From Paucibacter sp963740455 (lineage in GTDB: Bacteria; Pseudomonadota; Gammaproteobacteria; Burkholderiales; Burkholderiaceae_C): 64,000 nucleotides of DNA. Location: the NCBI GenBank assembly GCA_963740455.1, contig CAVUEF010000006.1, positions 124,001 to 188,000 of the forward strand, given 5' to 3'. Shown here one piece after another: positions 18,445 to 26,558 of this stretch. Position numbers and translations under genes: made by a program. The notes under the pieces are model-generated. The model was given only the letters and a program-made list of their open reading frames with translations, was not told the origin of the DNA and did no database searches. Position 1 is the first letter of the stretch. Each line of letters begins with the position of its first letter.

Positions 18445-18494
18445 CCACCAACAACCTTGTCATGAATTTTGGAATTCTCAATAGATCGCTCACG

Positions 18495-19280
18495 ATGGCA
18501 CGACTGAAGGCATTGCTCTGGGACGTCGATGGCACGCTTGCCGAAACCGAGCGTGATGGCCACCGGGTGGCCTTCAATCTGGCGTTCCAAGCCTGCGGTT
18601 TGCCTTGGACCTGGGATGAAGCGCGCTATGGCGAGTTGTTGCGCATCACCGGTGGCCGCGAACGCTTGCTGAGCGACATGGCGACGCGCACCGACGCGCC
18701 CGTGCTGGCGGGCGAGCGTGAAGCGCTGGCCCGCGCCGTGCATGCCAAGAAGAACGAGATCTACGCTGACTTGGTGCGCAGTGCCCGCTTGCCGCTGCGC
18801 GAAGGCGTGCACGATTTGTTGCAGCAGTGTCGGTCGCAAGGCGTGCTGATGGGCATTGCCACCACCACGAGTCGGTCCAATGTCGAGGCATTGCTTGGCG
18901 TGCATTTGGGCGTGCACTGGGACGAGTGGTTCCAGGTCGTGGTGTGCGGGGAAGATGTGCAGACCAAGAAGCCCGACCCCGAGGTCTATTGGCGCGCGCT
19001 CGAAGGTCTGGGCATCGGTCCGCTCGAAGCGGTGGCGCTGGAAGATTCACCAGGCGGCGTCGCCGCAGCGCGGGCCGCAGGCATTCCGGTGGTGGTGACG
19101 CTGAGCAGCTATTTCGCCAACGCCACCATCGAGGGCGCCATCGCGATCGGTCCCGGCCTGCACCAGCGACGCGGCTGGCGACCGCTTGCTCGCCAGGTTG
19201 GCGACGCGCATGCCGCCATTGGCGTGGCCGACATTGCGTACTGGCACGAACAGATGGACTCGGTCTCGCAATACGCGTGA
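18495..19280 (+). CDS. cbbY: HAD-family sugar-phosphate phosphatase CbbY/CbbZ-like
   Basis: 261 residues, HAD superfamily. Motif I is LLWDVDGTLAETERDGHR (nucleophile Asp about residue 10), motif II IATTTSRSNVEALL, the motif III lysine TKKPDPEVYWRAL, and motif IV ALEDSPGGVAAARAAG. CbbY enzymes dephosphorylate xylulose-1,5-bisphosphate, a dead-end RuBisCO inhibitor. The related CbbZ removes phosphate from 2-phosphoglycolate. The cap region (ITGGRERLLSDM) resembles CbbY more, but I cannot exclude CbbZ. An upstream in-frame ATG at 18462 is a possible alternative start. Confidence 0.88.
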   Translation: MARLKALLWDVDGTLAETERDGHRVAFNLAFQACGLPWTWDEARYGELLRITGGRERLLSDMATRTDAPVLAGEREALARAVHAKKNEIYADLVRSARLPLREGVHDLLQQCRSQGVLMGIATTTSRSNVEALLGVHLGVHWDEWFQVVVCGEDVQTKKPDPEVYWRALEGLGIGPLEAVALEDSPGGVAAARAAGIPVVVTLSSYFANATIEGAIAIGPGLHQRRGWRPLARQVGDAHAAIGVADIAYWHEQMDSVSQYA

Positions 19281-19357
19281 GGCCCGGGCCACGCGTGCGC
19301 GCCCGTGACGCGATCTGCGTCACAGGCATGAACCAGGCCTGCTGTAGATAGCTCCAT

Positions 19358-19379
19358 CCGAATAGAATTAAGCATTCGG
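19358..19379. promoter_or_regulatory. Palindromic operator upstream of the ArsR gene
   Basis: An exact inverted repeat CCGAAT-N10-ATTCGG ends 21 bases before the ArsR start. Small dimeric ArsR repressors normally bind such a dyad overlapping their own promoter. Its place between cbbY and the regulator suggests autoregulation. Confidence 0.45.
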
Positions 19380-19399
19380 GCAATTCAGGGAGCACGCCA

Positions 19400-19756
19400 A
19401 TGGAAGCTCAATCCAATGAGGACCAGGTCTTCGACTCGGTCGCCGAGCTCTTTTCCCTGCTGTCCACGCCGATACGCTTGAAGATCATCAGCGCGGTGTG
19501 CAATGGCGAGAAGAATGTCTCTGAACTGTTGAGCCAGATCGAGACCACGCAGCCCAATATGTCGCAGCACCTGGCGACGCTGTATCGCAGCGGCGTGTTG
19601 TCCAAGCGCAGGGAAGGAACACAGATCTACTACCGCCTCCAAAGCGAACGTGTCGCGGTGCTGTGCCGAGCCGTATGTACCCAGGTGGCGATCGAGCTTG
19701 ACCCCGCGGCGGAGCTGGCCGTCAACGAACGGCTGATGCCCGGCGCGGCGCGCTAG
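19400..19756 (+). CDS. ArsR/SmtB family regulator with a possible sulfur-sensing cysteine pair
   Basis: 118 residues, a single winged helix (LLSTPIRLKIISAVCNGE, MSQHLATLYRSGVLSKRREGTQIYYRL) with an AGGGAG ribosome-binding site. It lacks the CxC motif of metal sensors. It carries Cys34 in helix 2 and Cys89/Cys93 in the last helix (VAVLCRAVCTQ). This is the layout of the dithiol persulfide sensors BigR/SqrR, in which one cysteine in helix 2 and one in helix 5 form a tetrasulfide. The functional reading is inference. It directly follows the CBB cluster on the same strand. Confidence 0.85.
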   Translation: MEAQSNEDQVFDSVAELFSLLSTPIRLKIISAVCNGEKNVSELLSQIETTQPNMSQHLATLYRSGVLSKRREGTQIYYRLQSERVAVLCRAVCTQVAIELDPAAELAVNERLMPGAAR

Positions 19757-19816
19757 CGCTCAAAGTTCTCGACCGCCCGGCGTTTGGAGTGTGGGTGTAC
19801 GGGGCTGCTGGCGGCC

Positions 19817-20686
19817 CTATTTCGTCAGTTGCGCGCGGATCGACAACAGCTCCTGTCTTCGTTGGGCGTCTGTTTCGGGGTATTGCAGATCCAGCGACAT
19901 GAGAGTGTCGTGAAAGATCTGAGAAATCAATAGTCGCGCGTTGTCCTTGTCGTCGGCAGGCACGATGTGCCAAGGCGCAGCCTCTGTGCTCGTTGCGCTC
20001 AGGCAAGCCTCGTACGCGTGCATGTATTTGTCCCAGTACTTTCTCTCTTCAACGTCGGCGAGACTGAACTTCCAGTTCTTCTCGGGCTCGTCGATGCGGG
20101 CGATGAATCGCTTGCGCTGCTCTTCTTGCGAGAGATGAAGAAAGAATTTGACGACGCGCGTGCCGTTGCGATGCAGGTGATTCTCCAGATCCACGATGGA
20201 GCGAAAGCGCTCCTTCCAAACGGCCTCACCCTCGGGCGTTCCATCGGGCAGCCGCTGCGCAAGCAAAATCTCCGGGTGCACGCGAACGATCAACACCTCT
20301 TCGTAGTAAGAACGATTGAAGATGCCAATGCGCCCGCGCTCGGGCAGGCACTGCGAAGTGCGCCACAGAAAGTCGTGGTCCAGATCGGTGGCACTCGGGT
20401 GTTTGAAGCTGAACACCTGGCAGCCTTGCGGGTTGATGCCCGACATCACATGCCGAATGGCGCCGTCTTTGCCGGCGGCGTCCATGGCCTGGAAGATCAG
20501 CAGCACCGCATGGCGGTCAGACGCATACAAGCGGCGCTGCAATTCGCTCAAGGCCGCCACATGCTCGGCCAGCATCTGTTGAGCCTCTTTCCTTGATTCG
20601 TAAACAGGCTTGGCGCGCGTAGGCCATTTGTCGAGCTTGACTTGCTTGCCGGGCAGTACTCGGCAGTCCTTTGCGTGCATCTTCAT
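19817..20686 (-). CDS. ppk2: Polyphosphate kinase 2 family protein (PPK2)
   Basis: 289 residues. Walker A LLIFQAMDAAGKDGAIRHV, the PPK2 block SYYEEVLIVRVHPE and Walker B region VVKFFLHLSQEEQRKRF, followed by the lid (RIDEPEKNWKFSLADVEERKYWDKYM), are all present. One-domain PPK2 enzymes of this length phosphorylate nucleoside mono- or diphosphates with polyphosphate. The IDEPEKNWKFS lid is typical of class III, which uses AMP and ADP. Start at 20686 follows GGGAAA. It is convergent with the ArsR gene (about 60 bases between stops). Confidence 0.93.
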   Translation of the reverse strand: MKMHAKDCRVLPGKQVKLDKWPTRAKPVYESRKEAQQMLAEHVAALSELQRRLYASDRHAVLLIFQAMDAAGKDGAIRHVMSGINPQGCQVFSFKHPSATDLDHDFLWRTSQCLPERGRIGIFNRSYYEEVLIVRVHPEILLAQRLPDGTPEGEAVWKERFRSIVDLENHLHRNGTRVVKFFLHLSQEEQRKRFIARIDEPEKNWKFSLADVEERKYWDKYMHAYEACLSATSTEAAPWHIVPADDKDNARLLISQIFHDTLMSLDLQYPETDAQRRQELLSIRAQLTK

Positions 20687-20773
20687 GGTGATTTCCCGGG
20701 AAGTGGTGCCAAGTTTTTGACGGTGGATCATGGCCCGGCGCTGTTGGCCACATCATCCTGCATCGCCGCAAAG

Positions 20774-20797
20774 CAAAAAGCCACCTTGGCGGTGGCT
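20774..20797 (-). terminator. Rho-independent terminator of tRNA-Met
   Basis: On the minus strand the stem AGCCACC / GGTGGCT with a five-base loop is followed immediately by a run of five T. It lies 36 bases downstream of the tRNA 3' end. Confidence 0.85.
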
Positions 20798-20832
20798 CTT
20801 CTACGACCTACTTGCTGCACAAAGACAAATTC

Positions 20833-20909
<77 letters not shown>

Positions 20910-21021
20910 TAAGCGCGAAATTATATGCGATGTCCGCTGGGTTCCAGGGTGGCTCAGGGCATGATGCGCGTTGCGTCAGCTGTTGGCGTCCACTCTTTGC
21001 CGGCATTGCCGGCCCGATCTG

Positions 21022-22065
21022 ATGTTCAGTTTCTTCCGAAAAAAATCCCCACCCCAAACATCGCCTCAGGCGGCCTCCAATGGCCCTGAGCAGTTGGTCG
21101 CAGCGGCGCCTGCGGAGTTGCCGCCCACCGCAGCGGCGGTGGCTGCGGCTGCGCCTGCCGAATTGCCGCGGCGCAGTTGGATGGACAAGCTGCGTCAGGG
21201 TTTGCGCAAGACAAGCTCCAGCATTGCCACGGTGTTCACGGGCACGCTGATCGATGACGCCTTGTACGAAGAACTGGAGGCCGCGCTCTTGATGGCTGAC
21301 GCCGGGGTCAGGGCCACCGAGTTCTTGCTGCTTGACTTGAAGCGGCGCGTGAAGGACAGCAAGGCCACCGAGCCGGCAGCCGTGCGTGGTTTGCTGATCG
21401 ACGCCTTGACCGATTTGCTCAAGCCGCTGGAGAAGCCGCTCACGGTGGGTGAACACAAGCCCACCGTGATGATGGTGGTGGGCGTCAACGGCGCCGGCAA
21501 GACCACCAGCATTGGCAAGCTGACGCGCCATCTGGCCGACTCGCATCAAAAAGTGCTGCTGGCCGCTGCCGACACCTTCCGCGCCGCCGCGCGCGAGCAG
21601 CTCTCGGCATGGGCCGACCGCACCCAGGTCGACATCGTCAGCCAGCAGGGGGGCGACCCGTCGGCGGTGACCTTTGATGCGGTCACGGCAGGGCGCGCGC
21701 GCGGCTGCGATGTGGTGATTGCCGACACCGCGGGACGCTTGCCCACGCAGCTTCATTTGATGGAAGAGCTCAAGAAGATTCGTCGCGTGATCGCCAAGGC
21801 TCAGCCCGATGCACCGCACGAGGTGCTGCTGGTGGTGGACGGCAACACCGGCCAGAACGCGCTGACCCAAGTGAAGGCGTTCGACGACGCGCTCGGTCTG
21901 ACGGGCTTGATCGTCACCAAGCTCGACGGCACCGCCAAGGGCGGCGTGCTGGCAGCGATTGCGCGCGAGCGGCCCATCCCTGTCTATTTCATCGGTGTGG
22001 GCGAAAAACTGGAGGATCTGCAAACCTTCAGCGCGGCGGAATTTGCACACGCCTTGTTGGCGTAG
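21022..22065 (+). CDS. ftsY: Signal recognition particle receptor FtsY
   Basis: 347 residues. An alanine/proline-rich N-terminal A region (about 1-50) is followed by the N domain and the SRP-type GTPase domain: G1 GVNGAGKTTSIGKLTRHL, DTFRAAAREQL insertion, DTAGRLPTQ, TKLDGTAKGG and the closing GVGEKLEDLQTF. It docks the ribosome-SRP complex at the inner membrane. ATG at 21022 (MFSFFRKK) is chosen as a typical FtsY beginning. It is convergent with ffh, with 18 bases between stops. Confidence 0.97.
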   Translation: MFSFFRKKSPPQTSPQAASNGPEQLVAAAPAELPPTAAAVAAAAPAELPRRSWMDKLRQGLRKTSSSIATVFTGTLIDDALYEELEAALLMADAGVRATEFLLLDLKRRVKDSKATEPAAVRGLLIDALTDLLKPLEKPLTVGEHKPTVMMVVGVNGAGKTTSIGKLTRHLADSHQKVLLAAADTFRAAAREQLSAWADRTQVDIVSQQGGDPSAVTFDAVTAGRARGCDVVIADTAGRLPTQLHLMEELKKIRRVIAKAQPDAPHEVLLVVDGNTGQNALTQVKAFDDALGLTGLIVTKLDGTAKGGVLAAIARERPIPVYFIGVGEKLEDLQTFSAAEFAHALLA

Positions 22066-22083
22066 ACCTTGGCCTCGGCGGCA

Positions 22084-23445
22084 TCAGCCCATGCCGCCCA
22101 TCCCTTTCATGCCGCCCATGCGCTTCATCATTTTCATGAGGCCGCCGCCCTTCATCTTCTTCATCATGCCCTGCATCTGCTCGAACTGTTTGAGCACGCG
22201 GTTCACTTCCTGAACCTGCACGCCGGCGCCCAGCGCGATGCGCCGTTTGCGACTGGCCTTGAGCAGGTCAGGCTTGCGGCGCTCCAGCGGTGTCATGCTG
22301 TTGATGATGCCTTCCATGCGGCGCATGTCGCGCTCGGCGCGGTCCATGTCGGGGGCACCGGCCTTGGCCGTCATGGCGCTGGGCAACTTGTCCATCAAGC
22401 CGCTCAAGCCGCCCATCTTCTTCATCTGCGAGATCTGCGACAGAAAGTCGTTCAGATCGAAACTGCTGCCCGAGCGCAATTTGTCGGCAAGTTTTTGCGC
22501 CGACTCGACATCCACGCCTTGCTGCACTTGTTCGACGAGGGCCATGATGTCGCCCATGCCCAGCACGCGGCCCGCATGACGCTCGGCATCGAACACTTCG
22601 AGGCCGTCGATCTTTTCGGACACGCCGGCATACTTGATCGGCGCGCCCGTCACCTGGCGCACCGACAGCGCCGCGCCGCCGCGCGAGTCGCCGTCGAGCT
22701 TGGTCAGCACGATGCCGGTCAAAGGCAGCGACTCCTTGAAGGCGCGTGCCGTGTTGATGGCGTCCTGGCCCTGCATCGCGTCGACCACGAACAGGGTTTC
22801 GACCGGGTTCAGCAAGGCGTGCAAGTCGCGGATTTCGGCCATCAAGGCAGCGTCGATGGCCAGGCGGCCCGCCGTGTCGACGATCAGCACGTCGAAGTAA
22901 TGCTTCTTCGCGTAGTCGAGCGCAGCCAGCGCGATGTCACGCGGCTTCTGACTGGGGTCGGACGCAAACCACTCGGCGCCGGCTTGGGCCGTGACGGTCT
23001 TGAGCTGTTCGATGGCGGCCGGCCGATAGACGTCGGCCGATACGGTCAGCACCTTCTTCTTACGTTTGTCGATCAGGTGCTTGGCGATCTTGGCGGTGGT
23101 GGTGGTCTTGCCCGCGCCCTGCAAGCCGGCCATCAGAATCACCGCCGGCGGCTGGGCCGCCAGATTGATCTCGCTGACCCCTTCGCCCATGGTGGCGGCG
23201 AGCTCCTTGTGGAAGATCGCTACCAAGGCCTGGCCGGGGGAGAGCGAGCCCACCACCTCGGCGCCCAGCGCCTTGGCTTTGACGCGGGCGATGAAGTCGC
23301 GCACCACGGGCAGGGCGACGTCGGCTTCGAGCAAGGCCATGCGCACTTCGCGCAGCATGTCCTGAACATTGTCTTCGGTAATGCGGGCCTGGCCGCGCAT
23401 CGTCTTTACGAGACGACTCAGGCGATCTGTCAAGGTGGAAGCCAT
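22084..23445 (-). CDS. ffh: Signal recognition particle protein Ffh (SRP54)
   Basis: 453 residues. The N domain starts MASTLTDRLSRLVKTMRG. The G domain has GLQGAGKTTTTAKIA, DVYRPAAIEQL, DTAGRLAIDAALM and TKLDGDSRGGAA. A methionine-rich M domain (about 300-453) ends in the runs MQGMMKKMKGGGLMKMMKRMGGM. It binds 4.5S RNA and signal sequences and forms a GTPase pair with FtsY, encoded tail-to-tail next to it. Confidence 0.97.
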   Translation of the reverse strand: MASTLTDRLSRLVKTMRGQARITEDNVQDMLREVRMALLEADVALPVVRDFIARVKAKALGAEVVGSLSPGQALVAIFHKELAATMGEGVSEINLAAQPPAVILMAGLQGAGKTTTTAKIAKHLIDKRKKKVLTVSADVYRPAAIEQLKTVTAQAGAEWFASDPSQKPRDIALAALDYAKKHYFDVLIVDTAGRLAIDAALMAEIRDLHALLNPVETLFVVDAMQGQDAINTARAFKESLPLTGIVLTKLDGDSRGGAALSVRQVTGAPIKYAGVSEKIDGLEVFDAERHAGRVLGMGDIMALVEQVQQGVDVESAQKLADKLRSGSSFDLNDFLSQISQMKKMGGLSGLMDKLPSAMTAKAGAPDMDRAERDMRRMEGIINSMTPLERRKPDLLKASRKRRIALGAGVQVQEVNRVLKQFEQMQGMMKKMKGGGLMKMMKRMGGMKGMGGMG

Positions 23446-23496
23446 TTGGCATAGCGCGGCCAACCAAAAGCTGGCGCGCAAAAGTACACTGTGCGG

Positions 23497-24327
23497 ATGA
23501 TTCTATCGTTCGCATCCCTCTCGCCTTACACGCTGGCCTTGTGGACAGCCTGTTCAGTGGCCGCGCTTGCCTATGCTGCTGCGGCTGTTTTTCCGGTCGC
23601 GCCTGCGCCCCAGACGCGCGTCGTGCGGCTGGTCTTGCTGCTGGCATGGGGCACGCAGGCGCTGGCCTTGCTGGTCGACATTGCCGGCATCGGCCACAGC
23701 GCGCCCGGCGCGCGCTTCGGTTTTGCCCCTGCCTTGTCGATGACGCTGTGGCTGGTGTTGGGCGTCTATATGGTCGAGAGCAGCTTCTTCCCGCTGCCCG
23801 GCGTGCGACGCGTGCTGTCTGTGCTGGGTTTGGCGGCGGTGGTGCTGGCCGGTGTGTTCCCGGGTGAAACTCATCCGCTCGCGGCCTCGCCCTGGGCGCC
23901 CGTGCACTGGGTGCTGGGTCTGGCCTCGTACGGTTTGTTCGGCGTGGCGGTCTTGCATGCGGCGCTGTTGAATTCGGCAGAGCGCCAGATGCGCTTGAAA
24001 AAGGTGGCTGCGCCGGGCGCCATGGGATTGCCCTTGTTGCGGCTTGAGCGCTTGACGTTCCAGTTTGTGGCTGCCGGCGTGATCGTGCTGTCGCTGGCCA
24101 TTGCGCTGGGCTGGTGGTTCACGCCGCACTGGCGCTGGGATCACAAGAATTTGTTGTCGGTGTTGGGCTGGCTGGTGTTGACGGGCCTGCTGGTCGGGCG
24201 CCAGACATTTGGCTGGCGCGGGCGGCGCGCCACACGCTGGCTCTACCTGGGCGCGGGTCTTTTGCTGCTGGCCTATGTGGGTTCGCGTTTCGTGGTCGAA
24301 GTGCTGCTGCAGCGAGTGAATGGCTGA
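23497..24327 (+). CDS. Cytochrome c assembly (CcsA/YpjD-like) inner-membrane protein
   Basis: 276 residues with about eight hydrophobic helices. Conserved histidines and tryptophans of the CcsA/HemX-type family are seen: VHWVLGLASYGLFGVAVLHAALL and WWFTPHWRWDHKNLLSVLGWLVL. The family takes part in heme handling or cytochrome biogenesis, and single proteins of this type next to ffh are common in betaproteobacteria with unclear roles. It diverges from ffh with a 51-base gap. Confidence 0.8.
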   Translation: MILSFASLSPYTLALWTACSVAALAYAAAAVFPVAPAPQTRVVRLVLLLAWGTQALALLVDIAGIGHSAPGARFGFAPALSMTLWLVLGVYMVESSFFPLPGVRRVLSVLGLAAVVLAGVFPGETHPLAASPWAPVHWVLGLASYGLFGVAVLHAALLNSAERQMRLKKVAAPGAMGLPLLRLERLTFQFVAAGVIVLSLAIALGWWFTPHWRWDHKNLLSVLGWLVLTGLLVGRQTFGWRGRRATRWLYLGAGLLLLAYVGSRFVVEVLLQRVNG

Positions 24328-24328
24328 A

Positions 24329-24583
24329 ATGAAATACCTGGTACTTGTGCTGGTGATCGGTGTGGTGGCGTTCTTGCTGGGCTTCAAGGGGCGTGGCGCA
24401 CCGCGCGCCAACGCGCCGAGGTCCGGGTCCGGCGCTTCGCCCAAGGCGCCCGTCGAGATGGTCCGATGCGCTGAGTGCGGCATGCATTTGCCCGAGTTCG
24501 AGGCGCTACCTGGGCGCGGTGGGCAGTTTTGCAGTGCCGAGCACCGCAGCCGCTTTGAAGCCCGCCCGCGCGACGGCCAATGA
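24329..24583 (+). CDS. PP0621-type small membrane-anchored zinc-finger-like protein
   Basis: 84 residues. It has one N-terminal membrane segment (KYLVLVLVIGVVAFLLGF), a basic low-complexity linker, and a C-terminal CAECGMHLPEFEA...QFCSAEHRSRF motif with four potential metal ligands (CxxC, then C and H). I chose MKYLVL because homologues usually begin so. An ATG three codons earlier (24320) overlaps the previous gene by 8 bases. Function is unknown. It sits between the CcsA-like gene and the histidine kinase. Confidence 0.75.
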   Translation: MKYLVLVLVIGVVAFLLGFKGRGAPRANAPRSGSGASPKAPVEMVRCAECGMHLPEFEALPGRGGQFCSAEHRSRFEARPRDGQ

Positions 24584-24590
24584 GCCTGCG

Positions 24591-26558
24591 ATGAGCTGGC
24601 GCGGGGCGCATGCCGATACCACGCCGGCCGACCCGGCATCGGCAGACAGTCGTCGCGCGACCCACCGCGGCGCCAAGCACACGCGCCGCCCCGACCCGCG
24701 CTTGCCCTTGGCGCCGAGCGCGGGCAGCAGCGCCTGGTTTGGTGCCGCCGGCACGGCGGATGACGACGCGAGCTTGAATCTGGAGGCCGAGGCCAGACTG
24801 ACGCAGGCGCTCGATGAGGAAACGGGCGCGACGGCATCGGACTCCCAAGGTCTGGGCCGCGGCACCTCGCGCGCCGAGCGCCAGGGCGGATCGGGCTTCC
24901 AGCGCATTTACAAGGTGTTCCTGGCCGCGCGCATGGCGCTGGGTTTGGCTTTGCTGGCGACCCAGGTGGCGTTGAGTTACCTGGGATTCCGTCCTGACGC
25001 TTGGGTGCTGGTCATCTGTTCGGCCTACGCGGTACAGACCCTGGCCTTGTGGATGCTGCCGCAGTTTCAACGCGCCACCAGCGCCGAGGCGATGGCCCAG
25101 TTGCGCAGCCCGCAGTGGTTGGGCAGCATTGGCGTGGACTTGGCTGTTTTCTCGATCCTGCATGTGCTGAGCGGCAGCGACAGTCTGAACTTCGTTGCCT
25201 TGCTGGTGTTGCCGGTGCTGATGTCGGGACTGATGACGCCGCGTCTGATGGCCTTGGCCACGGCAGCAGGCGTGACCCTGCTGCTGCTGGCGACGGCCTG
25301 GCTCAGCGTGTTGCAAGGGTTGGATCCGGCGCTGCGCATGACGCAGTCGGGTCTGGCGGGCAGCGGCCTGTTTGTGGTGACGCTGCTGGCCGCCGAACTG
25401 GGCAACCGCCTGGCGCGCGAAGAGCGCAGCGCGCGCGGCAGCATGGAGATGGCGCGCCAGCAGGCGCAGCTCAATCGTCTGGTGATCGACGAGATGCAAG
25501 AGGGCGTGCTGGTGGTCGATCGGCGTGGCCGCGTGCGCGCCGCCAACCCGGCCGCGCGCGCCTTGCTCAGCGCCGCGGGCATGGTGCGCGCGCCGCCTTT
25601 CCAACTGCGCGGCGTCAGCGTCTGGGAGCCGCTCGTGGCGGGTGTGGAAAGCGCCTTCGCGCAAGGGAAGTGGCCGGCCGAAGGCTCAGATGTGAACCTG
25701 CAGTTCGATCCCGCGCACCTGCGCTCGCTGCGCGTGCGGGTGCGCTTCACGCGCCAGCAGGCCTCGCGCGCGACCGAAGAGTTGTGCGTGCTGTTTCTTG
25801 AAGACTTGCGCAATGTGCAGGCGCGCAGCCGGCAGGAAAAGCTCGCCGCCATGGGCCGGGTTTCGGCAGGCATCGCCCACGAAATACGCAATCCACTGGC
25901 TGCCATCGATCAGGCCAACGCCTTGCTGGCCGAGGACTGTCGTGAGCCCGCACAGCAGCGTTTGACGTCCATGGTGAGCAGCAACGTGAAGCGACTCAAG
26001 CGCATTGTTGACGATGTGATGGCGCTGGCGCCCGGCGCTGCGGTCGACTCCGGGGCGATCGATGCCGGTGCGCTGGTGCAAGAGGTTTGTCTGGACTGGG
26101 CGCGCGCCAACGAGGTGGAGACAGGCGCGCAAGGCATGCTCAAGCTGACTGTGCCGACGCACGCGGTGATGGTCGATTTCGAACCCGAACACTTGCGGCG
26201 TGTCATCGTCAACTTGCTGGACAACGCCTACCGCCATGCACCCAGGCATGCCGGCGCCTTGGCCGTGACGCTGGATACGGGTGCCGAGCCGTGGGTCGAG
26301 CTGAGCGTGGCCAGCGCGGGAGAGCCGATCGCGCCCGACGTGGAGCGGCACTTGTTCGAACCCTTCTTCTCGACACGCAGCCGCGGCACGGGCCTGGGGC
26401 TGTATATTTGTCGCGAACTGTGCGAGCGCTATGGTGCCAATATCGAGTTCGCCGCGCACAAGCAAGGCCAGCTTCAAGGCAATCGCTTCGTCGTGTCCCT
26501 GCGGCGAGCCATGCCGATGCCAAACGCCGCAATCCCAACCAGCCCATCCAACCCATGA
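24591..26558 (+). CDS. PilS-like sensor histidine kinase
   Basis: 655 residues. The first ~105 residues are polar, Ala/Arg/Asp-rich and probably disordered. About six membrane helices follow (FLAARMALGLALLATQVAL to LAGSGLFVVTLLAAEL), then a PAS-like domain (LVIDEMQEGVLVVDRRGRVRAAN). The HisKA H-box is GRVSAGIAHEIRNPLAAIDQ, the N-box NLLDNAYRHAP, and the G2 box TGLGLYICREL. Topology and domain order match PilS, which controls type IV pilin through PilR and sigma-54. The long N-terminal extension is unusual for PilS. The stop overlaps the next start in ATGA. Confidence 0.87.
   Translation: MSWRGAHADTTPADPASADSRRATHRGAKHTRRPDPRLPLAPSAGSSAWFGAAGTADDDASLNLEAEARLTQALDEETGATASDSQGLGRGTSRAERQGGSGFQRIYKVFLAARMALGLALLATQVALSYLGFRPDAWVLVICSAYAVQTLALWMLPQFQRATSAEAMAQLRSPQWLGSIGVDLAVFSILHVLSGSDSLNFVALLVLPVLMSGLMTPRLMALATAAGVTLLLLATAWLSVLQGLDPALRMTQSGLAGSGLFVVTLLAAELGNRLAREERSARGSMEMARQQAQLNRLVIDEMQEGVLVVDRRGRVRAANPAARALLSAAGMVRAPPFQLRGVSVWEPLVAGVESAFAQGKWPAEGSDVNLQFDPAHLRSLRVRVRFTRQQASRATEELCVLFLEDLRNVQARSRQEKLAAMGRVSAGIAHEIRNPLAAIDQANALLAEDCREPAQQRLTSMVSSNVKRLKRIVDDVMALAPGAAVDSGAIDAGALVQEVCLDWARANEVETGAQGMLKLTVPTHAVMVDFEPEHLRRVIVNLLDNAYRHAPRHAGALAVTLDTGAEPWVELSVASAGEPIAPDVERHLFEPFFSTRSRGTGLGLYICRELCERYGANIEFAAHKQGQLQGNRFVVSLRRAMPMPNAAIPTSPSNP

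Larger units (their letters stand above)
18146..18494. other. Structured cbbT-cbbY intergenic region
   Basis: I see no convincing coding gene in these 349 bases. The stretch is dominated by hairpins: two long ones described separately (18218-18309 and 18355-18444) and a shorter dyad between them (about 18312-18345, GCGGT / ACCGC with CGGTAT / ATACCG inside). No U-rich tract follows any of them, so they do not look like simple terminators. Confidence 0.6.

Noticed and set aside
18205..18465. 86-codon plus-strand ORF between cbbT and cbbY
   Set aside because: It runs through two long hairpin repeats. Composition follows the palindromes rather than coding.
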